A stretch of DNA of 64,000 nt from assembly GCF_003058265.1 (NCBI RefSeq), contig NZ_QBUK01000006.1, forward strand, positions 186,001 to 250,000, written 5' to 3'. Positions 54,143-61,990 of the stretch are shown here, one piece after another; the first letter of the stretch is position 1; every line of letters starts with the position of its first letter. The position numbers were made by a program, and so were the translations under genes. Source of the stretch: Flagellimonas amoyensis (GTDB lineage Bacteria; Bacteroidota; Bacteroidia; Flavobacteriales; Flavobacteriaceae). The notes beneath the pieces were generated by a model that was not told the DNA's origin, ran no database searches, and worked only from the letters and a program-made list of their open reading frames with translations.

Positions 54143-55120
54143 CTACTTATATAACACTTTCTTAACAGCTTTGATCACGTCCTCGTGGTTGGGCAACCAT
54201 TCGGCCAAAAGCACTGGCGAATAGGGTGCAGGCGTGTCCGCTGTATTTATTTTTACGATGGGTGCATCCATATAATCGAATGCCTTATCCTGAACGTGAT
54301 AGATGATTTCCGTTGAAACGTTACCAAATGGCCACGCTTCTTCCAAAATCACCATCCTGTTGGTTTTCTTGATAGATGTAATGATGGTATTGATGTCCAT
54401 CGGGCGCACCGTGCGCAAATCGATGATCTCACAACTGATACCTTCTTTTTCCAGTTCCTCGGCCGCCTTGTAGGCTTCCTTGATGATTTTTCCAAAGGAA
54501 ACAATGGTCACATCCGTTCCTTCCCTTTTGATATCGGCCACGCCCAATGGGATGGTGTACTCTCCCTCGGGAACCTCACCTTTGTCACCATACATCTGCT
54601 CGGATTCCATAAAGATAACGGGGTCGTCATCACGAATGGCGGATTTCAACAAGCCTTTGGCATCGGCAGGGTTGGATGGCACCACTACCTTAAGACCTGG
54701 GCAGTTGGCGAACCAACTTTCAAAAGCCTGGGAGTGTGTGGCGGCCAATTGTCCCGCAGAGGCTGTTGGTCCCCTGAACACAATGGGACAGTTGAACTGT
54801 CCAGCTGACATTTGGCGGATCTTCGCAGCATTGTTGATGATCTGGTCAATACCCACCAAAGAGAAATTGAAGGTCATAAATTCAATGATCGGTCTGTTAC
54901 CGTTCATGGCAGAACCAACACCGATACCAGCAAAACCAAGCTCCGAAATGGGGGTGTCCAGCACGCGATCGGGGCCAAACTCGTCCAACATTCCTTTGGA
55001 GGCCTTGTATGCACCGTTGTACTCGGCAACTTCCTCACCCATCAGATAAATGGTGTCATCCCTTCTCATTTCCTCGCTCATGGCCTCGGCTATGGCTTCC
55101 CTGAATTGTATTGTCTTCAT
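54143..55120 (-). CDS. pdhB: Pyruvate dehydrogenase E1 component, beta subunit
   Basis: 325 residues, transketolase-like pyrimidine-binding and C-terminal domains ('IYLMGEEVAEYNGAYKASKG', catalytic Glu in the pyrimidine domain; 'RTVRPMDINTIITSIKKTN'; 'PDPAPYSP'-type end seen as 'ADTPAPYSPVLLAEWLP'). Forms the E1 heterotetramer with PdhA, which is not adjacent. Could also be a branched-chain or acetoin E1-beta; the length and Bacteroidota context favour pyruvate. Divergent from etfB. Confidence 0.92.
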   Translation of the reverse strand: MKTIQFREAIAEAMSEEMRRDDTIYLMGEEVAEYNGAYKASKGMLDEFGPDRVLDTPISELGFAGIGVGSAMNGNRPIIEFMTFNFSLVGIDQIINNAAKIRQMSAGQFNCPIVFRGPTASAGQLAATHSQAFESWFANCPGLKVVVPSNPADAKGLLKSAIRDDDPVIFMESEQMYGDKGEVPEGEYTIPLGVADIKREGTDVTIVSFGKIIKEAYKAAEELEKEGISCEIIDLRTVRPMDINTIITSIKKTNRMVILEEAWPFGNVSTEIIYHVQDKAFDYMDAPIVKINTADTPAPYSPVLLAEWLPNHEDVIKAVKKVLYK

Positions 55121-55219
55121 TATATCGTACTAATATGATTCGTTGGTATGCTTAAAAAATGCAAGCAAAAATAGGAAAAACTATAAGAACAAAGCTTTGC
55201 ATCAAACCAAAAAAAGAAC

Positions 55220-55249
55220 AAAATTTATTATGCATGCATAATAAATTTT
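55220..55249. promoter_or_regulatory. Perfect 30-bp palindrome between pdhB and etfB
   Basis: Each 15-base half reads AAAATTTATTATGCA; the two halves are exact inverted copies with no spacer (centre TGCATGCA). It lies 100 bases before pdhB and 44 before etfB, over the likely etfB promoter, so it is a good operator candidate for a dimeric regulator. Confidence 0.7.
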
Positions 55250-55262
55250 AGATTTATATGAC

Positions 55263-55270
55263 TATATTTG
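55263..55270 (+). promoter_or_regulatory. Putative -7 box of etfBA
   Basis: TATATTTG (TANNTTTG), 22 bases before the etfB ATG and 13 bases beyond the 30-bp palindrome. Confidence 0.55.
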
Positions 55271-55292
55271 AAACCATAAACCTTAATCATAT

Positions 55293-56039
55293 ATGAAGAT
55301 TCTAGTTTGCATCAGTAACGTACCGGATACCACGTCCAAGATAAACTTCACCGAAGGCGACACCAAATTTGACACAAACGGGATCCAGTTTGTTATCAAT
55401 CCCAATGATGAGTTTGGATTGACACGGGCCATGTGGTTCAAGGAAAAGCAAGGCGCCGCTGTCCATGTGGTCACTGTGGGCGGTGCACAGACAGAGCCGA
55501 CCATACGTAAGGCCCTGGCCATTGGTGCCGATGAGGCCATCCGAGTAAATGCGGAGCCAACCGATGGTTTTTTTGTGGCCAAACAGTTGGCTGAAGTGGT
55601 GAAAAATGGCGGGTACGACCTGGTCATTGCAGGAAGGGAATCCATTGACTATAACGGAGGTATGGTGCCCGGCATGCTGGCCACCTTGTTGGACATGAAC
55701 TTCGTGAACACCTGCATCGGGTTGGAAATTGATGGCAATAATGCCACCGCCATGCGCGAAATCGATGGAGGAAAGGAAAAAATCGGCACTACCCTTCCCT
55801 TGGTCATCGGTGGTCAAAAAGGGCTTGTCCAGGAAAGCGACCTCCGTATTCCCAACATGAGGGGAATCATGATGGCACGTCAAAAAGCACTGAATGTTGT
55901 GGAGCCTGTGGATGCCCCGCAGCCTACCCAAGACCAAAAATTTGAAAAACCCGCCCCAAAAGGTGCGGTCAAGTTGGTCGATGCCGACAATGTGGGCGAA
56001 CTCGTCAGCCTTTTGCACAACGAAGCGAAAGTAATTTAA
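55293..56039 (+). CDS. etfB: Electron transfer flavoprotein, beta subunit
   Basis: 248 residues. 'MKILVCISNVPDTTSKINF', 'FGLTRAMWFKEKQGAAVHVVTVG' (split: FGLTRAMWF, VHVVTVG), 'ALAIGADEAIRV' and 'LVIAGRESIDYNGGMVPGMLA', with AMP-binding residues of the family. Partners EtfA to pass electrons from acyl-CoA dehydrogenases to the quinone pool. etfA starts 69 bases downstream. Confidence 0.96.
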   Translation: MKILVCISNVPDTTSKINFTEGDTKFDTNGIQFVINPNDEFGLTRAMWFKEKQGAAVHVVTVGGAQTEPTIRKALAIGADEAIRVNAEPTDGFFVAKQLAEVVKNGGYDLVIAGRESIDYNGGMVPGMLATLLDMNFVNTCIGLEIDGNNATAMREIDGGKEKIGTTLPLVIGGQKGLVQESDLRIPNMRGIMMARQKALNVVEPVDAPQPTQDQKFEKPAPKGAVKLVDADNVGELVSLLHNEAKVI

Positions 56040-56108
56040 ACCAAAACCCAAATGTAAAGCACCAAATACCTATCATTTGGGGTTTGAAAAATTGAAATTT
56101 CAGAAATT

Positions 56109-57077
56109 ATGTCAGTTTTAGTATATACCGAATCCCTGAAGGGAAAATTCAAGAAAAATGCCTTTGAAGTGGCCTCCTATGCCCACAAAGTGGCCCAAGA
56201 CTTGGGTACCAGTGTCACCGCGGTCACTTTCAACACCAATGACGATGCCTCATTGGGTAACTATGGCGTATCCAAGGTCCTAAAGATAGCGGACAACAAA
56301 TTGGACACCTTCAATGCAAAGGCCTATGCCGATGCACTGGCACAAGCTGCCCAGACCGAAGGTGCCAAGGTCATCATATTGAGTTCCAGTGCCGACAGTA
56401 AGTTCTTGGCGCCCATACTCACCACCAAATTGAATGCAGGCTACGTGCCCAATGTAGTCTCCGCACCGGACAGCACCTCCCCTTTTGTGGTCAAAAGGAC
56501 CGCTTTTAGCAACAAGGGCTTTGCCCATACGGAAATCAGCGCGGATATCAAGGTCATTGGACTGTCCAACAATGCCTTTGGTGTTGTGGAAAATGGCGGT
56601 TCTGCCTCTGTGGAAAGTTTCACCCCTTCCTTGAGCGATGGCGATTTTGCGGTAAAATCCATGGAAGTGGACAGAGTGGTCGGAAAAGCCACCATTGCAG
56701 ATGCCGATATCGTGGTATCCGGCGGTCGTGGGCTCAAAGGCCCGGAAAATTGGGGAATGATTGAAGAGCTCGCCGATGTGCTCGGTGCCGCAACAGCATG
56801 CTCCAAGCCCGTATCCGATCTCGGATGGCGTCCACATGGCGAACACGTGGGCCAAACCGGAAAGCCTGTCGCGAGCAATCTTTACATCGCCATTGGAATC
56901 TCTGGGGCCATTCAACATCTGGCCGGAGTAAGTGCTTCAAAAACCAAAGTGGTGATCAACAACGACCCTGAGGCCCCCTTCTTCAAGGCGGCCGATTATG
57001 GCATTGTCGGGGACGCCTTCGAGGTGGTGCCCAAGCTCATCGAAAAATTAAAGGAATTTAAAGCCCAAAACGCTTAA
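56109..57077 (+). CDS. etfA: Electron transfer flavoprotein, alpha subunit
   Basis: 322 residues. The FAD-binding C-terminal half shows 'VVSGGRGLKGPENWGMIEEL', 'GATVACSRP'-type segment seen as 'GAATACSKPVSDLGW', 'QTGKPVASNLYIAIGISGAI' and 'VINNDPEAPFFKAADYGIVGD'. Co-transcribed with etfB; a long hairpin follows. Confidence 0.96.
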   Translation: MSVLVYTESLKGKFKKNAFEVASYAHKVAQDLGTSVTAVTFNTNDDASLGNYGVSKVLKIADNKLDTFNAKAYADALAQAAQTEGAKVIILSSSADSKFLAPILTTKLNAGYVPNVVSAPDSTSPFVVKRTAFSNKGFAHTEISADIKVIGLSNNAFGVVENGGSASVESFTPSLSDGDFAVKSMEVDRVVGKATIADADIVVSGGRGLKGPENWGMIEELADVLGAATACSKPVSDLGWRPHGEHVGQTGKPVASNLYIAIGISGAIQHLAGVSASKTKVVINNDPEAPFFKAADYGIVGDAFEVVPKLIEKLKEFKAQNA

Positions 57078-57100
57078 ATTTTGTTAATTTGCCCATTGCA

Positions 57101-57157
57101 AGGGGCTGTTCAGATAACTGGCATTGCCGCTTATTTGAACGGCCCTTTGGGGTTTTT
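57101..57157 (+). terminator. Probable terminator of etfBA
   Basis: Arms AGGGGCTGTTCAGATAA and TTATTTGAACGGCCCT pair over ~14 positions, then TTTGGGGTTTTT. The T-tract is interrupted, so partial read-through into the next gene is possible. Confidence 0.65.
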
Positions 57158-57165
57158 AGGAGGAG
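57158..57165 (+). promoter_or_regulatory. Unusual canonical Shine-Dalgarno
   Basis: AGGAGGAG four bases before the ATG at 57169. Most genes here have no such motif, so it stands out. Confidence 0.7.
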
Positions 57166-57168
57166 AAT

Positions 57169-57801
57169 ATGAGCTTAGTTCGGTTAAAAATAAAGGGAAT
57201 ATCATACAGTCAAACACAAAATGGCGCTTATGCCCTGATTTTAAATGAGGTTGATGGAGACCGGAAACTTCCCATTGTCATAGGGGCATTTGAGGCGCAG
57301 TCCATTGCCATTGCCCTCGAAAAAGAAATCAAACCACCTAGGCCGCTCACCCATGATCTGTTCAAGAATTTTGCGGATAGGTTCCAGATTGTGATCAAGC
57401 AGGTCATCATCCATAAATTGGTAGATGGGGTTTTCTACTCCAGCATCATCTGTGAACGTGATAATGTGGAAGAGATCATAGATGCAAGGACCAGTGACGC
57501 CATTGCCCTTGCCCTTCGTTTTGATGCGCCCATCTTCACCTACAAGACCATTTTGGACAAGGCCGGCATCTTCCTAAAGTTCTCCTCGAAGGAAGATGAG
57601 GAAAAGGATGAGGACGACAGCATTGTGGTGGACGAGATCCTTCAAGAAGGGGAAGCCGTTGAAATTGAATCTGGGTCATCCTCCCACGGATACCGCGAAA
57701 TGACCCTGGACGAACTCCATAACGAACTGGACAAGGCCGTAGCCAATGAGGACTATGAAAAGGCCGCCAAACTTAGGGACGAAATTTCCAAGCGCAAATA
57801 A
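57169..57801 (+). CDS. Bifunctional nuclease-domain (DUF151) protein with UVR motif
   Basis: 210 residues. Residues 1-~135 are a BFN/DUF151 domain ('LPIVIGAFEAQSIAIALE', 'ARTSDAIALALRFDAPIF'); an acidic linker follows (EDEEKDEDDS), then a C-terminal UvrB/UvrC motif ('LHNELDKAVANEDYEKAAKL'). DUF151 proteins have DNase/RNase activity in plants and are conserved in bacteria with unclear roles. The nucleoside transporter gene begins seven bases downstream, so they form an operon. Confidence 0.93.
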   Translation: MSLVRLKIKGISYSQTQNGAYALILNEVDGDRKLPIVIGAFEAQSIAIALEKEIKPPRPLTHDLFKNFADRFQIVIKQVIIHKLVDGVFYSSIICERDNVEEIIDARTSDAIALALRFDAPIFTYKTILDKAGIFLKFSSKEDEEKDEDDSIVVDEILQEGEAVEIESGSSSHGYREMTLDELHNELDKAVANEDYEKAAKLRDEISKRK

Positions 57802-57807
57802 ACGTAC

Positions 57808-59274
57808 ATGGCGAAAAAGACCAACTGTTTTCTGATACTCCTGCTCCTCTGCTCGGTCGCTTTCGGCCAAAATTCCCTACCCACAGATTCCCTCAATGTC
57901 GCCATAGGCACCGCCATTGTTGACGACATTTCAACACAGCATAGCTCGGACATGGTCCCCAACCAAGGATTTTCCTTCAACACCCTTTGGCGTGGCGCAT
58001 TGGGGATGGCCGTCTTGATCCTGATCTCGTTTCTGTTCAGTTCCAACCGAAAGGCCATCAACTGGAAAACGGTGGGTATTGGATTAGGAATTCAGTTATT
58101 GTTAGCGATTGGAATATTAAAAGTTAAAATCATTCGCCAGATTTTTACAGTTCTTGGCAAGCTGTTTAATGAAATTCTCGAATTTACTCTAGCTGGCAGC
58201 GAATTCATTCTGGGTCCCAACCTTTTAAACGTGGATAATCCACATGTTGGATATGTTTTTGCCTTCCAAATACTTCCTACAATTATATTTTTCTCAGCCT
58301 TAACCTCGGTTCTCTTTTATCTAGGAATAATTCAAAAAGTGGTACAGGCACTTGCTTGGCTGTTAACAAAATCCCTTGGAATTTCTGGAGCAGAAAGCCT
58401 TTCTGTGGCCGGAAACATCTTTTTGGGGCAAACAGAAGCACCCCTAATGATCAAAGCCTATCTCGAAAAAATGACCAAATCCGAAATCTTGCTCGTTATG
58501 ATAGGTGGAATGGCCACTGTGGCTGGAGGAGTTTTGGCTGCTTATATTGGATTTTTAGGCGGAAATGACGAACAACTTAGGTTGGAATTTGCCAGACATC
58601 TTATTGCAGCTTCGGTTATGGCCGCCCCTGGCGCCGTTGTCATTTCAAAAATCTTATACCCACAGACTGAAAAAGTCAATACCGACGTCAAAATCTCAAA
58701 TGAAAAAATAGGCACTAATTTATTGGATGCCATTGCCAACGGGACCACTGAAGGACTAAGATTGGCGGTTAATGTGGGTGCCATGCTCTTGGTCTTTGTG
58801 GCCTTTATCGCCATGATCAATGGGCTTTTGGGCTTAATTGGAGATATTACCCCCTTAAACTCATGGATCGCAGCCAATTCCCCCTACGATAGTTTTTCAC
58901 TCGAAGCTATACTCGGTACGATTTTCGCTCCGCTCATGTGGCTCATCGGGGTGGCGAACGAGGATGTCATGCTCATGGGACAACTGTTGGGCATCAAATT
59001 GGCAGCCAGTGAGTTTGTGGGATACATCCAACTGGCGGAACTCAAAAATATGGCCAGTGGCATGCACTTCACTTACAACAAATCGGTCATTATGGCCACC
59101 TATATGCTCTGCGGCTTTGCCAACTTCGCTTCCATCGGTATCCAGATCGGTGGGATAGGCTCCTTGGCCCCAGGCCAGCGCAAGACCCTTTCCGAATTTG
59201 GGATGAAGGCCGTTCTGGGCGGTTCCTTGGCCTCTTTACTTTCCGCTACCATTGCCGGGATGATTTTGGGGTGA
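57808..59274 (+). CDS. CNT-family nucleoside transporter with N-terminal signal sequence
   Basis: 488 residues. Concentrative nucleoside transporter (NupC-like, Na+ or H+ coupled): 'SVAGNIFLGQTEAPLMIKAY' is the core motif, followed by 'YMLCGFANFASIGIQIGGIG' near the end. The N-terminus is a cleavable signal (MAKKTNCFLILLLLCSVAFGQ) plus ~45 hydrophilic residues before the first helix, unlike E. coli NupC. The middle (58081-58920) has clearly more AT-rich codons than both ends. Confidence 0.93.
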   Translation: MAKKTNCFLILLLLCSVAFGQNSLPTDSLNVAIGTAIVDDISTQHSSDMVPNQGFSFNTLWRGALGMAVLILISFLFSSNRKAINWKTVGIGLGIQLLLAIGILKVKIIRQIFTVLGKLFNEILEFTLAGSEFILGPNLLNVDNPHVGYVFAFQILPTIIFFSALTSVLFYLGIIQKVVQALAWLLTKSLGISGAESLSVAGNIFLGQTEAPLMIKAYLEKMTKSEILLVMIGGMATVAGGVLAAYIGFLGGNDEQLRLEFARHLIAASVMAAPGAVVISKILYPQTEKVNTDVKISNEKIGTNLLDAIANGTTEGLRLAVNVGAMLLVFVAFIAMINGLLGLIGDITPLNSWIAANSPYDSFSLEAILGTIFAPLMWLIGVANEDVMLMGQLLGIKLAASEFVGYIQLAELKNMASGMHFTYNKSVIMATYMLCGFANFASIGIQIGGIGSLAPGQRKTLSEFGMKAVLGGSLASLLSATIAGMILG

Positions 59275-59390
59275 TGGAGGTTTAAGGTAAATGGGAAAAA
59301 GGCAAAAGGTCAAGAGTGAAGGGTAAAAGGCCTTTTCACCAATCATAAAAATTTAGAATTCAACCTCGGAATTTTTAAACATATATAGTT

Positions 59391-59759
59391 ATGCGAAATT
59401 TTCGAGAGTTAACCATTTGGAAAGATGGTCGAATTTTAGTGAAAGAAGTTTACACGCTCACTAAACTGTTACCAGATTCGGAACGATTTGGGTTGATATC
59501 CCAAGCAAATAGAAGCGTCATTTCCATTCCTGCCAATATTGCGGAAGGTTGTGGCAAATATTCTGAGAAGGATTTTGTTCGATTTCTTCAAATTAGTCTT
59601 GGGTCAGCCTACGAATTGGAAACCCATTTGATTCTTTGTCAAGATTTAGACTTTCTTTCACCTGATGCCGCAGACTGCGTTATAGAAAAGATTCAAAGAC
59701 TACAACAGAAAATCGTATCGTTCAATCAAACACATCAAATCAAACCATTGACCCTTTAG
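59391..59759 (+). CDS. Four-helix-bundle protein (23S rRNA IVP family)
   Basis: 122 residues: 'RELTIWKDGRILVKEVYTLT', 'SQANRSVISIPANIAEGCGKYSEKDFVRFLQISLGSAYELETHL' (pieces: ANRSVISIPANIAEG, FLQISLGSAYELETHL), the standard family core. Such genes were first seen inside 23S rRNA intervening sequences and are frequent free-standing genes in Bacteroidota, often near repeats. Function unknown. Codon use is AT-rich. Confidence 0.9.
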   Translation: MRNFRELTIWKDGRILVKEVYTLTKLLPDSERFGLISQANRSVISIPANIAEGCGKYSEKDFVRFLQISLGSAYELETHLILCQDLDFLSPDAADCVIEKIQRLQQKIVSFNQTHQIKPLTL

Positions 59760-59860
59760 CCCTTCACCGTCTCTTCTTCGTTGATAAAATTTTCATAAGT
59801 CATCCCATCCCTCATTTCAAATCCTTTTATATTGGAGTAATTTCGATGGATTGATTTTTT

Positions 59861-60007
59861 GTCACATCGAGCGCAGTCGAGATGTCATGGATTTTCCCTC
59901 ATTTCATTCGTTAGAAGTGACACTAAAACTTAATTTTATAGTGAAATCCCAAAGGGATTTTATATCAAAAATGGATTTCTCGATACAATTTTCCGCTAGC
60001 GGAAAAT
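59861..60007. repeat. Cluster of palindromes upstream of thyA
   Basis: In the 280-base gap: GTCACATCGAGCGCAGTCGA then GATGTCA at 59861-59886 (dispersed family), AAATCCCAAAGGGATTT at 59944-59960, and the perfect 20-mer ATTTTCCGCTAGCGGAAAAT at 59988-60007 flanked by CTCGATACA and CACTCGAAATGACA. No gene is visible in the gap. Confidence 0.85.
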
Positions 60008-60040
60008 CACTCGAAATGACATTGTAACGGAACAAACAGC

Positions 60041-60865
60041 ATGAAACAATACCACGACCTCCTCAAACACGTATTGGAACACGGCAACCAGAAAGGCGAC
60101 CGTACAGGGACAGGAACTTTGAGCGTTTTTGGCTATCAGATGCGATTTGACCTTTCCGAAGGGTTTCCCATGGTGACCACGAAAAAACTGCACCTGAAAT
60201 CCATTGTGCACGAGTTGTTGTGGTTTTTGAAGGGCGACACGAACATCCAGTACCTACAGGAGAACGGGGTGCGCATTTGGAACGAGTGGGCCGATGACAA
60301 CGGCGACCTTGGACCGGTCTATGGTCACCAATGGCGCAACTGGAACAGTGAGGAGATCGACCAGATCAAGGAAGTGATCGAGACCTTGAAACACAACCCG
60401 AACAGCCGCCGCATGCTGGTCTCCGCTTGGAACCCCAGCGTATTGCCGGACACTTCAGTGTCGTTTGCGGAAAATGTGGCCAACGGAAAGGCTGCCCTTC
60501 CCCCCTGCCATGCCTTTTTCCAATTTTATGTGGCCAATGGCAAACTCTCCTGCCAATTGTACCAACGCAGTGCAGACATCTTTTTGGGCGTACCCTTCAA
60601 CATTGCCTCTTATGCCTTGTTCACCTTGATGATGGCCCAAGTATGCGGTTACCAGCCCGGGGAGTTCATCCACACCTTTGGTGATGCGCACATCTACAAC
60701 AACCACATGGAGCAGGTGGAGCTGCAATTGAGCCGCGATCCACGCCCCCTGCCCACCATGAAAATCAACCCAAATGTGAAGGACATCTTTGACTTTACCT
60801 TTGATGATTTCGAGCTTTTGAACTACGACCCTCACCCACATATCAAAGGGGTTGTGGCGGTGTGA
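60041..60865 (+). CDS. thyA: Thymidylate synthase
   Basis: Methylates dUMP to dTMP with methylenetetrahydrofolate. 274 residues, close to E. coli ThyA. '[20 protein letters not shown]', '[20 protein letters not shown]' with the catalytic cysteine in PPCH, '[20 protein letters not shown]' and '[10 protein letters not shown]'-type end seen as '[14 protein letters not shown]'. ATG at 60041. Preceded by the palindrome cluster; no partner folA gene in the window. Confidence 0.97.
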   Translation: MKQYHDLLKHVLEHGNQKGDRTGTGTLSVFGYQMRFDLSEGFPMVTTKKLHLKSIVHELLWFLKGDTNIQYLQENGVRIWNEWADDNGDLGPVYGHQWRNWNSEEIDQIKEVIETLKHNPNSRRMLVSAWNPSVLPDTSVSFAENVANGKAALPPCHAFFQFYVANGKLSCQLYQRSADIFLGVPFNIASYALFTLMMAQVCGYQPGEFIHTFGDAHIYNNHMEQVELQLSRDPRPLPTMKINPNVKDIFDFTFDDFELLNYDPHPHIKGVVAV

Positions 60866-60950
60866 TTCACTTTTATGTTTTTTTTGGAGCTATAGATGTG
60901 TCCATTTTACAGGAACATATGCATATTAGCTATTTGAAATAAGCTCTAAT

Positions 60951-61823
60951 ATGAAAAGATTTCCTACGATTGTATTGATTCTAGCCCTTAGTAAAATAGG
61001 ATATTGCCAAAGCAAACAGGTTGTAGGCGAAGTAAAGAGTTTTGAAAACAATGAACCTTTGCCCTATGTCAATATCGGGATTGCCAATAAAACGGTTGGG
61101 ACAGTTTCCAATGAAAATGGATTTTTCAAACTTGACATAAATGAAAGAACAACATCAAGAGACACCGTCACTTTCTCATACATAGGTTTTAAAACCGAAA
61201 AATACTTGGTCTCGGATTTGAGCAATCAAAAGAGGACAATTTTATTGCACCCACAGCATACAGAGTTGGACGAAGTAATAGTGACCTCAAAAAAAATAGA
61301 GCTGAAACAAAGAAAGATAGGAAGAACATCCAAGGGCCTCGGATTGATGCATTCAAATTTCTACTCTTACTACGAAAAAGATATCGATGACCGTTTGAGC
61401 AAAGAAAGAGGAATGAAGTTCAAGATCAGAAAAAACTGCCACATCCAGGATTTGAATTTCAACATTACCTCGAATGACTTCAAATCCCTTAAATTCAGGG
61501 TAAATTTCTACAAGATTGAAAATGGGCTTCCAACAGAATTGGTAGTTAAAAAAAATATTGTTTTTGAAATCAAGGACAATTCTTTAGGATGGTTCAAGGT
61601 AGATTTGGAACCCTACAGTATCTATCTCGAAGAAGAAGTTGAAGAAATTGCTGTAACCATACAATGGGTCGAAAGTGAAAAAGTAGATACAAAAAGCAAG
61701 TACTTTGCCATTTCAACTGCCAGTTCTCCGACCCATACGGCTTATTTTAGGGAAAAAGCCATGGACAACTGGACCAAAGGAGGGCAAAGTTTAAGTTTCT
61801 ATCTAAATGCCTTGTGTGAATAA
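60951..61823 (+). CDS. Carboxypeptidase-regulatory-like domain protein, exported
   Basis: 290 residues. Signal peptide 'MKRFPTIVLILALSKIGYC', then a CarbopepD_reg-like domain ('VGEVKSFENNEPLPYVNIGI', 'SYIGFKTEKYL') ending in the TonB-plug-like 'LDEVIVTSKKIE' used by SusC-type proteins, but without the barrel. Residues ~110-290 form a beta-rich domain of unknown function. AT-rich, monocistronic, so perhaps acquired. Resembles the N-terminal region of DUF5686 or CarboxypepD proteins. Confidence 0.82.
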   Translation: MKRFPTIVLILALSKIGYCQSKQVVGEVKSFENNEPLPYVNIGIANKTVGTVSNENGFFKLDINERTTSRDTVTFSYIGFKTEKYLVSDLSNQKRTILLHPQHTELDEVIVTSKKIELKQRKIGRTSKGLGLMHSNFYSYYEKDIDDRLSKERGMKFKIRKNCHIQDLNFNITSNDFKSLKFRVNFYKIENGLPTELVVKKNIVFEIKDNSLGWFKVDLEPYSIYLEEEVEEIAVTIQWVESEKVDTKSKYFAISTASSPTHTAYFREKAMDNWTKGGQSLSFYLNALCE

Positions 61824-61990
61824 AAGACTGTTCTAAAAACAATCTCTTTATCCCGTCCCCACACCAACGTCAAGGAATCTCTGCCTTAAGACACCACCCT
61901 CCCCAAAAAATCAGTATCTTCCCTCTTACAATCTCATCGCTACGAGACGGTTAGCTGTGATTGTACTCAAAAAACACCAACCTCCATCCT

